Shown: one piece after another, positions 53,432 through 63,500 of the stretch
Numbering within the stretch: the first letter of the stretch is position 1
How the letters are laid out: each line of letters starts with the position of its first letter
Source: JABDFW01 sp035550215
Lineage (GTDB): Bacteria; Bacteroidota; Bacteroidia; Chitinophagales; Chitinophagaceae
Direction: 5' to 3'
DNA length: 64,000 nucleotides
Assembly (NCBI GenBank): GCA_035550215.1
Contig: DASZPM010000027.1
Span: 248,001-312,000 of the forward strand
Program-made: the position numbers and the translations under genes
The notes under the pieces: generated by a model
Seen by the model: the letters and a program-made list of their open reading frames with translations, nothing else
Databases searched by the model: none
What the model was told of the DNA's origin: nothing

Positions 53432-55810
53432 ATGCTGAAAAATTATATAACCATCGCCTGGCGAAACCTTGTTAAAAACAAGGCGTACTCGTTAATAAAC
53501 ATAACAGGCCTTGCAGCGGGAATGGCAATAGCCATGCTGATAGGCCTGTGGATATGGAACGAAACTTCGTTTGACAGGTATTTTAAAAATTATGACCGCA
53601 TTGCCCAGGTAATGCAGAATGAAACATACAACGGAAAGATTAGTACGGGTAAAGGCGTTGATATGCCCCTGGCGGCTGAGTTGCGCAGAACATACGGCGA
53701 AAACTTTAAGTACGTGGTGGCATCTTCATGGTCAATGAACAGCCTTGTATCTGCCGGCGAAAAAAAACTAAGTACTCAGGGCAATTATATGGAAACAGGC
53801 GCGCCTGCAATGCTGGGCCTTAAAATGGTAGCAGGTAGTTACGGCGCCTTTGGCACCCATGCCACGGTTTTGCTGTCGCAATCAACTGCAAAAGCGCTTT
53901 TCGGTAATGAAGACCCTATAGGTAAAGTAGTTAAGATTGACGTGGACTATAACGAAAAAGTAGTGGGAGTGTACCAGGATTTACCTAAAAACACCAGCTT
54001 TAGTGATGTTGCTTTTATTGCCCCTTTTTTGGATTTAACTACGTGGGTTACCGGCAATGAAAATAACTGGTATAACGGGTCGTTCCAGGTGTTTGTGCAG
54101 TTGGCTGATAATGCCGATATGGCGGCTGTATCAGCCAAAATAAAAAATATAAAACTTAATAAAATTGACCCTGCCACTGCAAAACAGCAACAGCCGGCCA
54201 TGCTGCTGCAACCTATGAGCAAGTGGCACCTGTATGCAGATTTTAAAGATGGTGTAAACGCCGGTGGCGCTATACAATATGTGTGGATGTTTGCCATAAT
54301 AGGGATATTTGTTTTGTTACTTGCCTGTATAAATTTTATGAACCTGAGCACCGCCCGCAGCGAAAAACGGTCGCGCGAAGTTGGCATACGCAAGGCAATT
54401 GGTTCATTGCGCTCTCAATTAATAGGGCAGTTTTTTGGTGAATCTATCCTTGTTGCTTTTTTGGCATTTGTTTTATCCATAGTGCTTGTTATAGTACTCT
54501 TACCTTTTTTTAATAGCATATCAGGCAAACAAATAGGTATGCCGTGGGGCAATATTTATTTCTGGCTGCTTTCTGTTGGGTTTAGCTTTGTTACGGGGCT
54601 TGTGGCCGGTATTTATCCTGCTTTGTACCTGTCATCTTTCAAGCCCGTAAAAGTATTAAAGGGCACTTTTAAAGCCGGGCGTAACGCGACCTTACCGCGA
54701 AAGATATTGGTGGTGGTGCAGTTTACGGTATCGGTCATTTTAATTATCAGTACCATAACTATTTTCAGGCAGGTACAATTTGCCAAAAGCAGGCCGATAG
54801 GTTATAGCAGGCAGGGGCTAATAACTATTATTATGGCCACACTTAACTATCATAACAACATAGCTAATATGCGTAATGATTTACTGCAGCAGGGCGCTAT
54901 TGTTGATTTGGAGGAATCAAACACACCGGTAACGGAGAATGACCATTATGACGGCGGCTTTTCATGGCAGGGAAAAGACCCGCAACTCGCGGCCAAGTTT
55001 AATATTGTAGGGTCAGGCATTGAATACGGTAAAACAATAGGCTGGCAGTTTGTTGACGGCAGGGATTTTTCCAAACAATTTGCGACAGATTCTTCCGCCA
55101 TAATAGTAAATGAAGCGGCTGCGAATTTTATGGGATTTAAAAAGCCTGTTGGGCAAACAATACAATGGAATAAGCGGAACTTTAAAATTATAGGTGTAGT
55201 AAAAAATATGGTTACAGAGTCGCCCTACGACCCCGTTAAACAAACTATCTATTACCTGGATGGGGACATTGGCGGCATTGTAAATATACGGTTGAGCCCC
55301 AATATGCCGACTGCTGAATCACTGGCAAAAGTGGCAGCCGTGTGCAAAAAGTATTCACCGGATGAACCGTTTAATTACACTTTCGCGGATGAAGAATACG
55401 GCCACAAATTCCAGGATGAAGAACGTGTAGGCCAGCTTGCTTTCTTTTTTGCTGCCCTGGCCATATTTATTAGTTGCCTTGGTTTGTTTGGTATGGCATC
55501 ATTTGTAGCCGAGCAACGCACCCGTGAAATTGGCGTGCGTAAAGTATTTGGCGCTTCAGTGTTTAGCCTGTGGGGATTGCTTAATAAAGATTTTGCAACG
55601 CTCGTATTGCTGGCCATGCTTATCGCGACACCTGTTGCCTATTATTTTATGACCAACTGGCTGCAAAATTATCAACTGCATACACAATTGTCGTGGTGGA
55701 TATTTGCGGCTACCGGCGCGGGTGCGCTGTTAATAACAATAGTAACGGTAAGTTATCAAAGTATAAAAGCGGCATTAATGAACCCGGTGAAGGCAATACG
55801 GACAGAATAA
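53432..55810 (+). CDS. ABC transporter permease, array copy 6
   Basis: This 792-residue protein starts 'MLKNYITIAWRNLVKNKAYS' and has the 'IGLWIWNETSFDRYFKNYDR' segment shared with copy 7. FtsX unit 1 is near 298 ('NFMNLSTARSEKRSREVGIR', KAIGS), and unit 2 near 681 ('GMASFVAEQRTREIGVRKVF'). Arg replaces Lys in the REVG/REIG motifs. The gap to copy 5 is 57 bases. Confidence 0.9.
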   Translation: MLKNYITIAWRNLVKNKAYSLINITGLAAGMAIAMLIGLWIWNETSFDRYFKNYDRIAQVMQNETYNGKISTGKGVDMPLAAELRRTYGENFKYVVASSWSMNSLVSAGEKKLSTQGNYMETGAPAMLGLKMVAGSYGAFGTHATVLLSQSTAKALFGNEDPIGKVVKIDVDYNEKVVGVYQDLPKNTSFSDVAFIAPFLDLTTWVTGNENNWYNGSFQVFVQLADNADMAAVSAKIKNIKLNKIDPATAKQQQPAMLLQPMSKWHLYADFKDGVNAGGAIQYVWMFAIIGIFVLLLACINFMNLSTARSEKRSREVGIRKAIGSLRSQLIGQFFGESILVAFLAFVLSIVLVIVLLPFFNSISGKQIGMPWGNIYFWLLSVGFSFVTGLVAGIYPALYLSSFKPVKVLKGTFKAGRNATLPRKILVVVQFTVSVILIISTITIFRQVQFAKSRPIGYSRQGLITIIMATLNYHNNIANMRNDLLQQGAIVDLEESNTPVTENDHYDGGFSWQGKDPQLAAKFNIVGSGIEYGKTIGWQFVDGRDFSKQFATDSSAIIVNEAAANFMGFKKPVGQTIQWNKRNFKIIGVVKNMVTESPYDPVKQTIYYLDGDIGGIVNIRLSPNMPTAESLAKVAAVCKKYSPDEPFNYTFADEEYGHKFQDEERVGQLAFFFAALAIFISCLGLFGMASFVAEQRTREIGVRKVFGASVFSLWGLLNKDFATLVLLAMLIATPVAYYFMTNWLQNYQLHTQLSWWIFAATGAGALLITIVTVSYQSIKAALMNPVKAIRTE

Positions 55811-55859
55811 CAATACAAAGTAAATGGCATATGAACGACAAAAAAAATAACCATATTAT

Positions 55860-58247
55860 ATGCTGAAGAATTATTTAACCATCGCATGGCGAAACCTCAT
55901 TAAGAGTAAGGTGTACTCGTCAATAAATATTGCAGGGCTTGCCGTAGGCATGTCAGTAGCCATGCTGATAAGCCTTTGGATATGGGACGAACTTAGCTTT
56001 AATAAGCATTTTAAAAACTACGACCGTATTGTGCGCGTATATGAAAACAGCACACACAGCGGGGTTACCAATACATTTAACAGCATGCCTATACCGCTGG
56101 CAAACGAGTTTAGAACAAAGTATGGCAGCGATTTTAAAAGGGTAGCGTTATGCTCGTGGGAGTTTAGCAACATATTTGCTTACGGTGATAAAAAATTAAG
56201 CCTTTCCGGAATGTTTGCACAGCCGGATTTTCCTGCTATCATAAGCCTTAACATGATAAAAGGAAACTTGCGTAGTATTAACGACCCTACTTCAATCATC
56301 TTAAACCAATCAACGGCGCGCGCACTGTTTGGCGATGCCGACCCAATGAATAAACTGGTTAAAATAAATAATAAAGCTACTTTAAAGGTGACAGGCATTT
56401 TTGAGGACCTGCCTTATAACGGTGATTTTAGAGATGTAACATATTTGGCATCGTGGATGTACTATGAGAATAGCGAAGCGTGGATAAAAAATGATGAAAC
56501 CGAATGGGACGATAACTCATTTCAAATTTACGCCCAGCTTGCTGATAATGTTGATGTAAATAAGGTTGATGCAAGGGTAAAAAAAGCACTGGAAGGCCAT
56601 AACAGGAAAGACAAGCCGGAAGTGCTGTTGCACCCTATGGCGAAATGGCATTTGTACGGCGAATTTAAAAATGGAAAAAATACTGGCGGCAATATTGAGT
56701 TTGTATGGATGTTTGGTATTATTGGGCTGTTTGTGCTGTTGCTTGCCTGCATAAACTTTATGAACCTCAGTACGGCACGCAGTGAAAAGCGCGCGAAGGA
56801 GGTTGGCATACGTAAAGCGGTTGGCAGCGTGCGCAGGCAGCTTGTATTTCAATTTCTGTCTGAATCTGTTTTAATTGCTTTAATTGCATTTGTAGTTTCG
56901 CTGTTGCTTACACTGGTCGCATTACCGGGGTTTAACAAGCTGGCCGATAAACATATGTCCATTATGTGGGATAATGGCTGGTTTTGGCTTGCTTCCATTA
57001 GTTTCAGTGTGTTTACGGGCATAATTTCAGGCAGCTACCCTGCGCTTTACCTGTCGTCATTTAATTCAGTAAAAGTGTTGAAAGGCACCTTTAAAGCAGG
57101 CAGGCTTGCTGCCGTGCCGCGCAAGGTGCTTGTAGTACTGCAGTTTAGTGTGTCTGTCGCCCTTATTATAGGCACTGTAATTATTTTTCAACAAATACAG
57201 TATGCCAAAAACCGGCCTATCGGTTTTTCTCGCAACGGGTTAATTACCATTGATATGAACACACCTGAACTGTATGGACATTACGGCGGCCTGCGTGACG
57301 ACCTGTTAAGGACAGGCGCTGTGGAAGATATGGCTGAATCGTCAAGCCCCACAACGGGTGTTTGGAGTAACCAAAGCGGCTTTGACTGGCGCGGTAAAGA
57401 CCCTAACATGGTGCCAACCTTTGGTACTATTGCCGTTACCCATGATTTTGGTAAAACGGTAGGCTGGCAGTTTGTTGCCGGCAGGGATTTTTCAAGAGAT
57501 TACCAAACCGATTCAAGCGCTTTTATTATAAATGAAGCAGCAGTAAAATACATGGGCTTTAAAGATGCTGTCGGAGAGATTGTAAAGCGGCAGGTGGGCG
57601 AAAATAAATATAAAGATTTTCATGTTATAGGGGTAATAAAAAACATGGTGATGGAGTCGCCGTTTGACCCCGTAAAGCCAACTATTTTTTTAATGGATTA
57701 TGAGTGGGCCAATGTAATTACCGTAAAGCTTAACCCAAAAATGAGCCCGCATGATGCTTTGCCGAAAGTGGAGACTGTATTTAAAAAATATAACCCGGGC
57801 TCACCGTTTCTGTACAGGTTTGAAGACGATGAATACGCAAAAAAATTCAGCAGTGAAGAACGTGTAAGCAGCCTGGCAACTTTTTTTGCCATATTTGCTA
57901 TTTTCATCAGTTGCCTGGGGCTTTTCGGGCTTGCCTCATTTACTGCCGAACAGCGTACGAAAGAAATTGGCGTTCGCAAAGTATTGGGTGCGTCTGTGTT
58001 AAACCTCTGGGGTTTGCTCAGTAAAGATTTTGTGGTGCTGGTTTTTATTTCATTTTTTATTGCCGTGCCGGTGGCGTGGTACGGAATGAGCAAATGGTTG
58101 CTTAATTATGACTACCGCACAACTATTTCGGCTTGGGTGTTTGTAGCTACCGCGGCTGCTGCATTGATAATAACGATGATAACAGTAAGTTTCCAGGCGG
58201 TAAAAGCAGCATTGAGTAACCCGGTTAAAAGCCTGCGTACGGAATGA
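55860..58247 (+). CDS. ABC transporter permease, array copy 7
   Basis: This 795-residue protein is the closest relative of copy 6 and lies directly after it, with a 49-base gap. Shared stretches include 'FSRNGLITIDM'-like text in the second periplasmic domain, 'GWQFVAGRDFS', and 'NMVMESPFDPVKPTIF'. FtsX unit 1 is near 296 ('ARSEKRAKEVGIRKAVGSVR') and unit 2 near 684 ('LASFTAEQRTKEIGVRKVLG'). Confidence 0.9.
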   Translation: MLKNYLTIAWRNLIKSKVYSSINIAGLAVGMSVAMLISLWIWDELSFNKHFKNYDRIVRVYENSTHSGVTNTFNSMPIPLANEFRTKYGSDFKRVALCSWEFSNIFAYGDKKLSLSGMFAQPDFPAIISLNMIKGNLRSINDPTSIILNQSTARALFGDADPMNKLVKINNKATLKVTGIFEDLPYNGDFRDVTYLASWMYYENSEAWIKNDETEWDDNSFQIYAQLADNVDVNKVDARVKKALEGHNRKDKPEVLLHPMAKWHLYGEFKNGKNTGGNIEFVWMFGIIGLFVLLLACINFMNLSTARSEKRAKEVGIRKAVGSVRRQLVFQFLSESVLIALIAFVVSLLLTLVALPGFNKLADKHMSIMWDNGWFWLASISFSVFTGIISGSYPALYLSSFNSVKVLKGTFKAGRLAAVPRKVLVVLQFSVSVALIIGTVIIFQQIQYAKNRPIGFSRNGLITIDMNTPELYGHYGGLRDDLLRTGAVEDMAESSSPTTGVWSNQSGFDWRGKDPNMVPTFGTIAVTHDFGKTVGWQFVAGRDFSRDYQTDSSAFIINEAAVKYMGFKDAVGEIVKRQVGENKYKDFHVIGVIKNMVMESPFDPVKPTIFLMDYEWANVITVKLNPKMSPHDALPKVETVFKKYNPGSPFLYRFEDDEYAKKFSSEERVSSLATFFAIFAIFISCLGLFGLASFTAEQRTKEIGVRKVLGASVLNLWGLLSKDFVVLVFISFFIAVPVAWYGMSKWLLNYDYRTTISAWVFVATAAAALIITMITVSFQAVKAALSNPVKSLRTE

Positions 58248-58346
58248 TGGCGCGGCATAACAAAGGTGAAAAATATTTGATTGATAACGTGGTTGTTCGT
58301 GCACTGCAACATATACACAGCAACAGAAGCATAAAACTGGTAAAAG

Positions 58347-60737
58347 ATGTTTAAAAATTATTTTAAGCTGGCAATAAGAAGCCTTTTTAAAAACAAGGCC
58401 CATACTTTTATTAACATCAGCGGTCTTGCTGTAGGTATGGCAAGCGTGATACTTATTTTGTTGTGGATACAGAACGAAATGAGCCATGACCGTTTTTACA
58501 AAAAAATTGACCGCATATATACCGCCAATAACCGCGACAGGTTTAATGGCTTGCTGCAGGTATGGAATAACACACCCAAAATATTAGGCCCAACCATAAA
58601 GCAGGATTACCCGGAGGTAGAAGATGTTGTGCGTGTTAACAGTTACGGTGCTAACTTTTTATTATCAGTGGGGGATAAGCACCTTAACCTGCATGGTGAT
58701 TTTGTTGACTCAACCTTCTTCAACATTTTTGATTTGCCGTTAATATCAGGCAATGCTAAAACATGCCTTGATGGCCATAACAGCATTGTGCTTACACAGC
58801 AGCTTGCCAAAAAATTATTTGGTAATGATAATGTCATGGGCAAAATAATACGTATAGACAGCAGCGATAATTTTGTGGTTACTGCGATAGTTAAAGATTT
58901 ACCCAATAATACATCATTTGATTTTGAATACCTGCTGCCATGGACTTACTCAACAAAGCTGGGAATGGATGATAAGTATTGGGGAAACAACTCGGTGTAC
59001 ACTTTTATACTGCTAAAACCCGGCGCTTCTCAAACGGCGTTTGATGCAAAACTCAGGGATATAAGCAAGAATCATACAAAAGGGGCGGCGCAACCCGTAA
59101 CATCACAAGTGTTTACACAGCCCCTTAAGGATGCGTGGCTGTACTCAAAGTCAGAAAACGGAAGGTATGTGGGCAGCCGCATTGAACAGGTTAGGACATT
59201 TGGAATGATTGCCGCTTTTATTTTGCTGATAGCCTGCATTAACTTCATGAACCTGAGCACCGCCAGGAGCGAGAAGCGTGCGAAAGAAGTGGGTATACGT
59301 AAAGTGGTGGGCGCTCAAAAAATGTTGCTGGTTAGCCAGTTTATTGGCGAAAGTGTAATGCTGGCATTTATTGCAGGTGTATTAGCGGTAATAATTGTAC
59401 AGCTTAGCCTGCAAGGGTTTAACCAATTGGTGGGCAAACAACTTTCTATTGATTACGGCAATGCATGGTATTGGGCGTTTGCTTTGTTGTTTATTTTGTT
59501 TACAGGTTTTTTGGCGGGCAGCTACCCTGCGTTTTACCTTTCAGCTTTTCAGCCGGTAAAAGTGTTGAAGGGTACATTTAAAGCCGCTAACGCTGCCGTT
59601 ACCCCCAGGAAAATTTTGGTGGTATTGCAGTTTACTTTTGCCATCGGGCTTATCATCAGTACCATTATTGTTGAACAGGAGGTTAAATACGCGCAGGACC
59701 GTGACCTTGGGTATAACAAAGACCATCTTGCTTTTGTAATAATGTTTGGTGACGACCACAAAAATTATGACCTTATTAAGCAGGAGTTATTAAGCAGTGG
59801 CGCAGCAACGGCTGTTACAGCCACCAGCGCACCCATGACTGAGCACTGGAGCGATAGCTGGGGTTTTTCATGGCCGGGCAGCAAAGGCGATGATGCCAAG
59901 CTTGATTTTGATATGTTTGGCGCCGAACAGGATTTTACCAGTTCGCTGGGGCTTACCGTGGTGCAGGGACGCGATTTTGATTTGAAAAAATATCCGTCTG
60001 ACTCCACCGGGTTGTTACTGAATGAAACCGCTGTTGAAAAAATGCGGCTGAAAAACCCCATAGGTACCGTAGTTAAAGATATTGGAGACACCAGCGGCGC
60101 AGGTTTGCATGTAATTGGCGTGATTAAAGACTTTGTATTGGAAACACCTTACGAGCCAGTGCGCCCCATGTTAATTACCGGGCCTAAATATATTGGTTAT
60201 GATGTTATTAATTTTAAACTAAACCCTGCCATGCAAACACAAGCCGCACTTAGTAAAGCGGAGCAGGTGTTTAAAAAATACAACCCTCAATACCCCTTTA
60301 ATTACAGGTTTTACGACGCGGAATATGCCAAAAAATTCCAGGATGAGCAACGCACAGGTACGTTTGCAGGGTTATTTGCAGGGCTTACCATTTTTATTTC
60401 GTGTTTGGGGCTGTTCGGTCTTGCCGCCTACATGGCAGAAAACCGCATTAAAGAAATTGGTGTGCGTAAAGTGTTGGGTGCAAGTGTTACAGGCATTGTA
60501 ACGCTGCTGTCAAAGGATTTTCTTAAACTGGTGGTTATAGCTTTTCTTATCGCGTCAAGCATTGCATGGTACCTTATGCATCAGTGGCTGTTGGGTTATA
60601 CCTACCGTATAAATATACAATGGTGGGTATTTGTTGCGGCGGGCGTGCTTTCGGTAGTTATTACGCTATTAACAATAGGGTACCAGTCAATAAAAGCGGC
60701 GATGGCCAACCCTGTGAAAAGCCTGAAGACGGAATAA
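58347..60737 (+). CDS. ABC transporter permease, array copy 8
   Basis: This 796-residue protein starts 'MFKNYFKLAIRSLFKNKAHT'. FtsX unit 1 begins near 296 ('STARSEKRAKEVGIRKVVGA') and unit 2 near 685 ('LAAYMAENRIKEIGVRKVLG'). The middle 'TPRKILVVLQFTFAIGLIIS' and the tail 'GYQSIKAAMANPVKSLKTE' are nearly the same in copy 9, its neighbour and closest relative. Confidence 0.9.
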   Translation: MFKNYFKLAIRSLFKNKAHTFINISGLAVGMASVILILLWIQNEMSHDRFYKKIDRIYTANNRDRFNGLLQVWNNTPKILGPTIKQDYPEVEDVVRVNSYGANFLLSVGDKHLNLHGDFVDSTFFNIFDLPLISGNAKTCLDGHNSIVLTQQLAKKLFGNDNVMGKIIRIDSSDNFVVTAIVKDLPNNTSFDFEYLLPWTYSTKLGMDDKYWGNNSVYTFILLKPGASQTAFDAKLRDISKNHTKGAAQPVTSQVFTQPLKDAWLYSKSENGRYVGSRIEQVRTFGMIAAFILLIACINFMNLSTARSEKRAKEVGIRKVVGAQKMLLVSQFIGESVMLAFIAGVLAVIIVQLSLQGFNQLVGKQLSIDYGNAWYWAFALLFILFTGFLAGSYPAFYLSAFQPVKVLKGTFKAANAAVTPRKILVVLQFTFAIGLIISTIIVEQEVKYAQDRDLGYNKDHLAFVIMFGDDHKNYDLIKQELLSSGAATAVTATSAPMTEHWSDSWGFSWPGSKGDDAKLDFDMFGAEQDFTSSLGLTVVQGRDFDLKKYPSDSTGLLLNETAVEKMRLKNPIGTVVKDIGDTSGAGLHVIGVIKDFVLETPYEPVRPMLITGPKYIGYDVINFKLNPAMQTQAALSKAEQVFKKYNPQYPFNYRFYDAEYAKKFQDEQRTGTFAGLFAGLTIFISCLGLFGLAAYMAENRIKEIGVRKVLGASVTGIVTLLSKDFLKLVVIAFLIASSIAWYLMHQWLLGYTYRINIQWWVFVAAGVLSVVITLLTIGYQSIKAAMANPVKSLKTE

Positions 60738-60899
60738 TGGACGGAAAATAAAAACTTTAATAGTGAAATTTTGAGAATGAAATATAAAGGATGATAGTAG
60801 TATAAAAGTTGAAAAGTGCGACGCAACAGAAGCTTAATTAAAATACTACAGCAGGGTTAAAAATTGCAAACCAAATATTATAAACTATAAACAGCCGAT

Positions 60900-63278
60900 A
60901 TGTTTACCAACTACCTGAAAATAGCATGGAGAAACCTGGCGAAGAATAAACTGTATTCTTCCATAAATATTTTTGGATTGACGATAGGCATGGCAAGCGC
61001 GATGCTTATTTTGCTTTGGGTGCAAAGCGAGGTTAGTACTGACAGGTTTTATAAAAACACTGACAGGATATACATGATGTATAACCGCGTTAAAGCAGAC
61101 GGGGCGCTGCTGGCCGTAGACCAAACACCAGAGGTAATGGCGCCGGCGCTTAAAAAGGATTTTCCGGAGGTGGAAGAGGCGGTGCGGTTTAACAACGTAA
61201 CTTTTTTAGTAAGTAATGGTGACAAACATTTGAATGTGCGGGGCGCTTTTGCCGACAGCGGTTTTTTGTCGGTATTTGATTTCCCGGTGCAGGAAGGTAA
61301 AGCAACATCATCGCTGAATGATAATACAGGAATTGTGCTAACAGAAAACCTGGCAAAAAAACTTTTTGGCGATGAAGATGCAATGGGTAAAACAGTACGT
61401 ATTGACAGCAATGCTAATTTTAAAGTAACCGCTGTTATTAAAAATCTGCCGGCCAATACCCGTTTTGATTTTGAATACCTTTTGCCCTGGCACTTTATGA
61501 CCCAATTGGGCTGGGATGACCAGAACTGGACAAACAATTTTACCTACACTTATGCGCTGCTTAAGCCGGGCACACGGCAGGATGCATTTGATGCAAAAGT
61601 TAAGAACATTATTATTGACCACACGCAAAAAGACGCTTTTAAAAGCCAGGCCGAGGTTTTTACGCAACCTATGAGCAGGGCTTACCTGTACTCAAAGTCG
61701 GAAGACGGCAAGCTTGTTGCCGGGCGTTATGAAATGGTGCGGTTGTTTACCATCATCGCCATATTTATTTTATTGATAGCCTGTATAAACTTTATGAACC
61801 TAAGCACGGCCCGCAGCGAAAAAAGGGCAAAGGAGGTTGGTGTGCGTAAAGTTTCCGGCGCTTATAGGGGCAACTTAATATTGCAGTTTATAAGCGAAAG
61901 CGTGGTGCTTGCGTTTGTTGCATTTGTAATAGCGCTGGCAGTGGTACAGCTTGTATTGCCACCCTTTAACCTGCTGGTGGATAAAACACTGGCTATTAAC
62001 TACGGCAACCCCTTATTTTGGGCATTTAGCGCCGGCTTTATTTTATTTACAGGTATTGTTGCCGGCAGCTACCCCGCTTTTTACCTGTCTTCTTTTGCGC
62101 CGGCAAAAGTTTTAAAAGGCGCGGCTACAAAATTAAATGCTGCAGTTACACCCCGCAAGGTATTGGTGGTGCTGCAGTTTACATTTGCTATTATACTTAT
62201 TATCTGCACCATTATGGTGAGAGACCAGCTTGATTACGTGCAGCGCCGCGATATTGGCTATAACAAAAATAACCTGGTGTACACTTTTATACAGGGGGAC
62301 GCGGATAAGCACTACCAATCAATAAAGGATGAATTATTGAGCAGTGGTGCAGCAGTGTCAGTAACAAGAACAGCTAACCCCATAACACAGCGCTGGAGCA
62401 GCGGCTGGGGGTACCAGTGGCAGGGTAGTACCGACGCCGATGCAAGAATTAGTTTTGTAAAACTCGGCGGCGATGCGGGGTTTGTTAAAACCATGGGGCT
62501 TACACTGTTACAGGGCCGCGACATTGATATATACAAATACCCTACAGACAGCATGGCGGTATTATTAAACGAAGCCGCGGTACAAGCAATGCATTTTAAA
62601 AACCCGGTAGGGCAAATAGTAACACGTGTAAATTACCCGCAGAAATGGCATGTTGTAGGTGTGGTTAAAAACTTTATACTGGAATCTCCGTTTGAAAGCA
62701 CTGTTAACCCTATGATTATTTCAGGGCCGTCTTATTTCTTTCAAACAATGCATTTTAAACTAAATCCTGCCAACACCATTCCCGATGATATTGCAAAAGC
62801 TACGGCGATATTTAAGAAATATAACCCGCAATATCCTTTTGAGTATGTTTTTGCAGACGAGTCGTACGCGCGTAAATTCAGCGAGGTGAGGCGCACCAGC
62901 CAGTTATCTATGCTGTTTGCAGGCCTTACTATTTTAATATCATGCCTTGGTTTATTTGGCCTTGCCACTTACATGGCTGAAAACAGGATAAAAGAAATTG
63001 GCATACGTAAAGTGCTTGGCGCACGTGTTACCACGATAACCGTTTTATTAAGCAAAGACTTTTTGAAACTGGTGATTATAGCTTTTGTGGTGGCGACACC
63101 GGTTGCCTGGTATGCCATGAGTGTGTGGCTGCAAAACTACAGTTACAGGATTAATGTTGAGTGGTGGGTGTTTTTGCTGGCGGGACTGCTGTCAGTTTTT
63201 ATCGCAGTAGTTACTGTAGGTTACCAAAGTATAAAAGCCGCCATGGCCAACCCGGTAAAGAGCTTGAAGACGGAATGA
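60900..63278 (+). CDS. ABC transporter permease, array copy 9
   Basis: This 792-residue protein starts 'MFTNYLKIAWRNLAKNKLYS'. FtsX unit 1 lies near 294 ('ARSEKRAKEVGVRKVSGAYR') and unit 2 near 681 ('LATYMAENRIKEIGIRKVLG', then 'GARVTT'). It shares the last 19 residues with copy 8. A 162-base gap with no obvious promoter box precedes it. Confidence 0.9.
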   Translation: MFTNYLKIAWRNLAKNKLYSSINIFGLTIGMASAMLILLWVQSEVSTDRFYKNTDRIYMMYNRVKADGALLAVDQTPEVMAPALKKDFPEVEEAVRFNNVTFLVSNGDKHLNVRGAFADSGFLSVFDFPVQEGKATSSLNDNTGIVLTENLAKKLFGDEDAMGKTVRIDSNANFKVTAVIKNLPANTRFDFEYLLPWHFMTQLGWDDQNWTNNFTYTYALLKPGTRQDAFDAKVKNIIIDHTQKDAFKSQAEVFTQPMSRAYLYSKSEDGKLVAGRYEMVRLFTIIAIFILLIACINFMNLSTARSEKRAKEVGVRKVSGAYRGNLILQFISESVVLAFVAFVIALAVVQLVLPPFNLLVDKTLAINYGNPLFWAFSAGFILFTGIVAGSYPAFYLSSFAPAKVLKGAATKLNAAVTPRKVLVVLQFTFAIILIICTIMVRDQLDYVQRRDIGYNKNNLVYTFIQGDADKHYQSIKDELLSSGAAVSVTRTANPITQRWSSGWGYQWQGSTDADARISFVKLGGDAGFVKTMGLTLLQGRDIDIYKYPTDSMAVLLNEAAVQAMHFKNPVGQIVTRVNYPQKWHVVGVVKNFILESPFESTVNPMIISGPSYFFQTMHFKLNPANTIPDDIAKATAIFKKYNPQYPFEYVFADESYARKFSEVRRTSQLSMLFAGLTILISCLGLFGLATYMAENRIKEIGIRKVLGARVTTITVLLSKDFLKLVIIAFVVATPVAWYAMSVWLQNYSYRINVEWWVFLLAGLLSVFIAVVTVGYQSIKAAMANPVKSLKTE

Positions 63279-63500
63279 CCGCATGTTGACCTTCCCCACA
63301 AACAGGGAAGAGTGTTGTAAAGAATGAAACGAAATGAAAATGCGAAATACCTGTAAAAAACAATGATTATACAATACGAGTAAACAATAAAATAACGAAC
63401 TTTAAACTATAGGCCACAAGCTATAAAGTAACATTGTAAAAAGGGGATGCTGGCAACTTAACCACAAACGAGATTTTTAAAACTAATAAACCAGCGTTCT

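Noticed and set aside
63291..63310. Hairpin CTTCCC/GGGAAG between permease copies 9 and 10
   Set aside because: Six-base stem with no T-run; not enough to call a terminator.
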